DNA of 34,634 nucleotides, from the NCBI GenBank assembly GCA_022750455.1, contig JAKIVR010000016.1, positions 1 to 34,634 on the forward strand. Direction: 5' to 3'. Made by a program: the position numbers and the translations under genes. Below, one piece after another: positions 34,301 through 34,634 of this stretch. The number at the start of each line of letters is the position of its first letter. Positions within the stretch are counted from its first letter, which is position 1. Under the pieces are notes generated by a model. The model searched no databases and had not been told where the DNA came from. It worked only from the letters and a program-made list of their open reading frames with translations. The stretch comes from Thermoplasmata archaeon (GTDB lineage: Archaea > Thermoplasmatota > Thermoplasmata > Lutacidiplasmatales > UBA184).

Positions 34301-34634
34301 GTAGTGGCTCACCGGATTGTATCCGATCACATCCGGGTCGACGCCGACGTTCAACGTGGCGACGACACTGTTGGAGGGGGAGATGACCGTCACGCGCGAC
34401 GCCGCCGAATCGGCGACATACTCATCCCCCGAGGCGGGGCTCGCGCCCAGCGCGGTGGGGTCTCCCAAGGTGGGGACGGAGGCGACCGATGTCGACCCCG
34501 AGATCACGGTGACATTGTCCGAAGCGGCGTTGGCCACGTAGATCTGGGAGGCGGCCGTGCTGTAATTGAGCGCCGTGGGGAGGTCCCCTGCGCCAACGGT
34601 CGCGATCACGACGTTCGCGGGAGAGAGGATGCTC
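31367..34634 (-). CDS. giant YVTN beta-propeller surface protein, 5' end outside window
   Basis: At least 1088 residues in view; the frame is open to the right edge, where it reads '...SILSPANVVIATVGAGD', in the middle of a blade. The apparent start at 34609 is an internal GTG, not a real start. About 20 blades of about 40-43 residues follow, patterned 'AYSPxTxDVYVANxGSxNVTVIGxxNTVVANIxVG'-like, enough for nearly three seven-bladed propellers. Two 'GLPxGTAWxxTV' beta-sandwiches come next, then a transmembrane helix (WLWIVAVIVVVAIVAGAILV), a basic stop-transfer (LRRPK) and a Pro-rich cytoplasmic tail of about 45 residues. A sequon (NVT or NVS) sits at the same strand in about two thirds of blades, so the protein is probably heavily glycosylated. 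Adhesion or surface-layer role is inference. Confidence 0.88.
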   Translation of the reverse strand, partial: SILSPANVVIATVGAGDLPTALNYSTAASQIYVANAASDNVTVISGSTSVASVPTLGDPTALGASPASGDEYVADSAASRVTVISPSNSVVATLNVGVDPDVIGYNPVSHYLLVGNDGSSNVSIVTPFNTIGGSSILGVGAVDFAFDPTTENVTVVGPGFAGVLSVYAQLGSTIDEPGSTEFGNSSSAGDAYSPVTQETYFPSYSENYVFGYLANGNYGPELYLGNHANPTAIAYSPSTEDLYITDSGSDNVSVLGPSDSIIKTIGVGVDPTNLAYSPTTHDMYVVDTGSKNVSVIGTSNTVVANPNTAGYPTNIGYSPASGDMYTMQTDGYTVSIIDSSNDELSTFEVGANPYAFVYSPATHDIYIANEGSDNVTVVSSTNHVVVDGIPVGVDPTALTYSNATQEVYVANKGSANVTPISDGNLPLPGLPAGSKPWAITYDPGLAAVLVANWGSDNVTAYGGATNAVFANLPTYSEPDFVLVSPANGEIYVSNWNSGYISVFGFNYGGNFFFIYPDNGVYSPATEDVYVLSLYSNNVTVIGPNDEIVTEIPVGSYASGAVYSPVTQDVYVLSGGTSLVYVIGTHNTLVATLAVGAGPYSLIFGPATGDIYVADSGSGNVTLIGSANTVVGSVGIGGRPYQMIYDPASEEVIVANELGGNVTAIGPANTVVANINVPGWENYANGNPFAYSPATSDVYLAGGYGLNVSLIGSSNTVVRGVSTGLSLPLSLVYSPITQDVYSFNDEISNRSLTNVTVIGAAGHEVANLPAESWGSISYWPTAKAVAVTQSSSISLLGPGNTIVDDLPVGEEPGPGIFSNSTGDEFVPEEVSGTVSVIGVPYTVTLEEHGLPSGTAWSATVDGIANVSTSTSMIWWFGNGSYPLSVGSVPGYLAAPISGTADVTGTAYVEPIAFSRPSPSTYPVTVTETGLATGTAWTVTLNGTASPTSSTSTVTFSEPNGSYAFSLVAPTGYTANRTSGTVIVAGQPASVAIAFTPTTSGHGSNNTSEPPSGTSGSGLPGWLWIVAVIVVVAIVAGAILVLRRPKNPSFSSPPPTSAPAAWSPAGPPSGSIGPPPPMGPTPPGPPPGAV

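Noticed and set aside
1-34634. CRISPR array or insertion sequence
   Set aside because: No regularly spaced direct repeats outside coding repeats, and no transposase or terminal inverted repeats seen.

Overview
The window reads as a high-GC archaeal chromosome, most likely a member of the Thermoplasmatota (Thermoplasmata), probably from a metagenome-type assembly. The evidence is an archaeal aIF1/SUI1 gene, A/T-rich TATA boxes 24-40 nt upstream of starts with several apparently leaderless genes, many GTG/TTG starts, and large N-glycosylation-rich surface proteins built from YVTN-type beta-propeller blades plus repeated 'GLPxGTxW' beta-sandwich domains, a style I associate with Thermoplasmata. 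Taxonomy is inference; no rRNA or intact tRNA is present.

Layout. (1) 1-2.6 kb: small accessory genes. These are a short membrane protein, a secreted Cys-containing protein, a type II toxin-antitoxin pair, a decayed tRNA-like remnant and a RibD-C/DHFR-family reductase. (2) 2.8-18.1 kb, plus strand: a secretome and surface-polymer island. It holds a 15-blade propeller protein (frameshifted), a membrane-anchored clan-A glycoside hydrolase, a processive family 2 glycosyltransferase of the cellulose/hyaluronan-synthase type, a second propeller protein, and a very unusual beta-helix/poly-glycine protein. (3) 18.2-20.9 kb, minus strand: a secreted PQQ-like propeller with four PKD-like domains. (4) 21-25.3 kb: small membrane and zinc-ribbon proteins, an SRPBCC protein, and a sulfur-trafficking pair (a GcvH-like/TusA-like fusion facing a two-domain rhodanese), then aIF1. 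(5) 25.5-28 kb: an ABC-2 exporter operon (ATPase and two permeases). (6) 28.1-31.3 kb: an IscA/HesB-type Fe-S protein, a seven-helix membrane protein and a MOP-superfamily polysaccharide-type flippase. (7) 31.4 kb to the right edge: a third giant propeller surface protein whose 5' end lies outside the window.

How it may work together (inference): the glycosyltransferase could make and extrude a polysaccharide, the adjacent anchored glycosidase could trim or release it, and the propeller and poly-glycine proteins would form the surface or matrix protein layer. The flippase and possibly the ABC exporter may supply glycans or lipids to that layer. Separately, the GcvH-TusA fusion, the rhodanese and the IscA-type protein suggest a local sulfur/Fe-S handling set. 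The most novel items are the GcvH-TusA fusion, which lacks the lipoyl lysine but keeps the TusA cysteine, the synthase/hydrolase pair, and the beta-helix with poly-glycine insertions. Two surface genes each appear to lack one base at a C-rich site, which suggests assembly error or phase variation.
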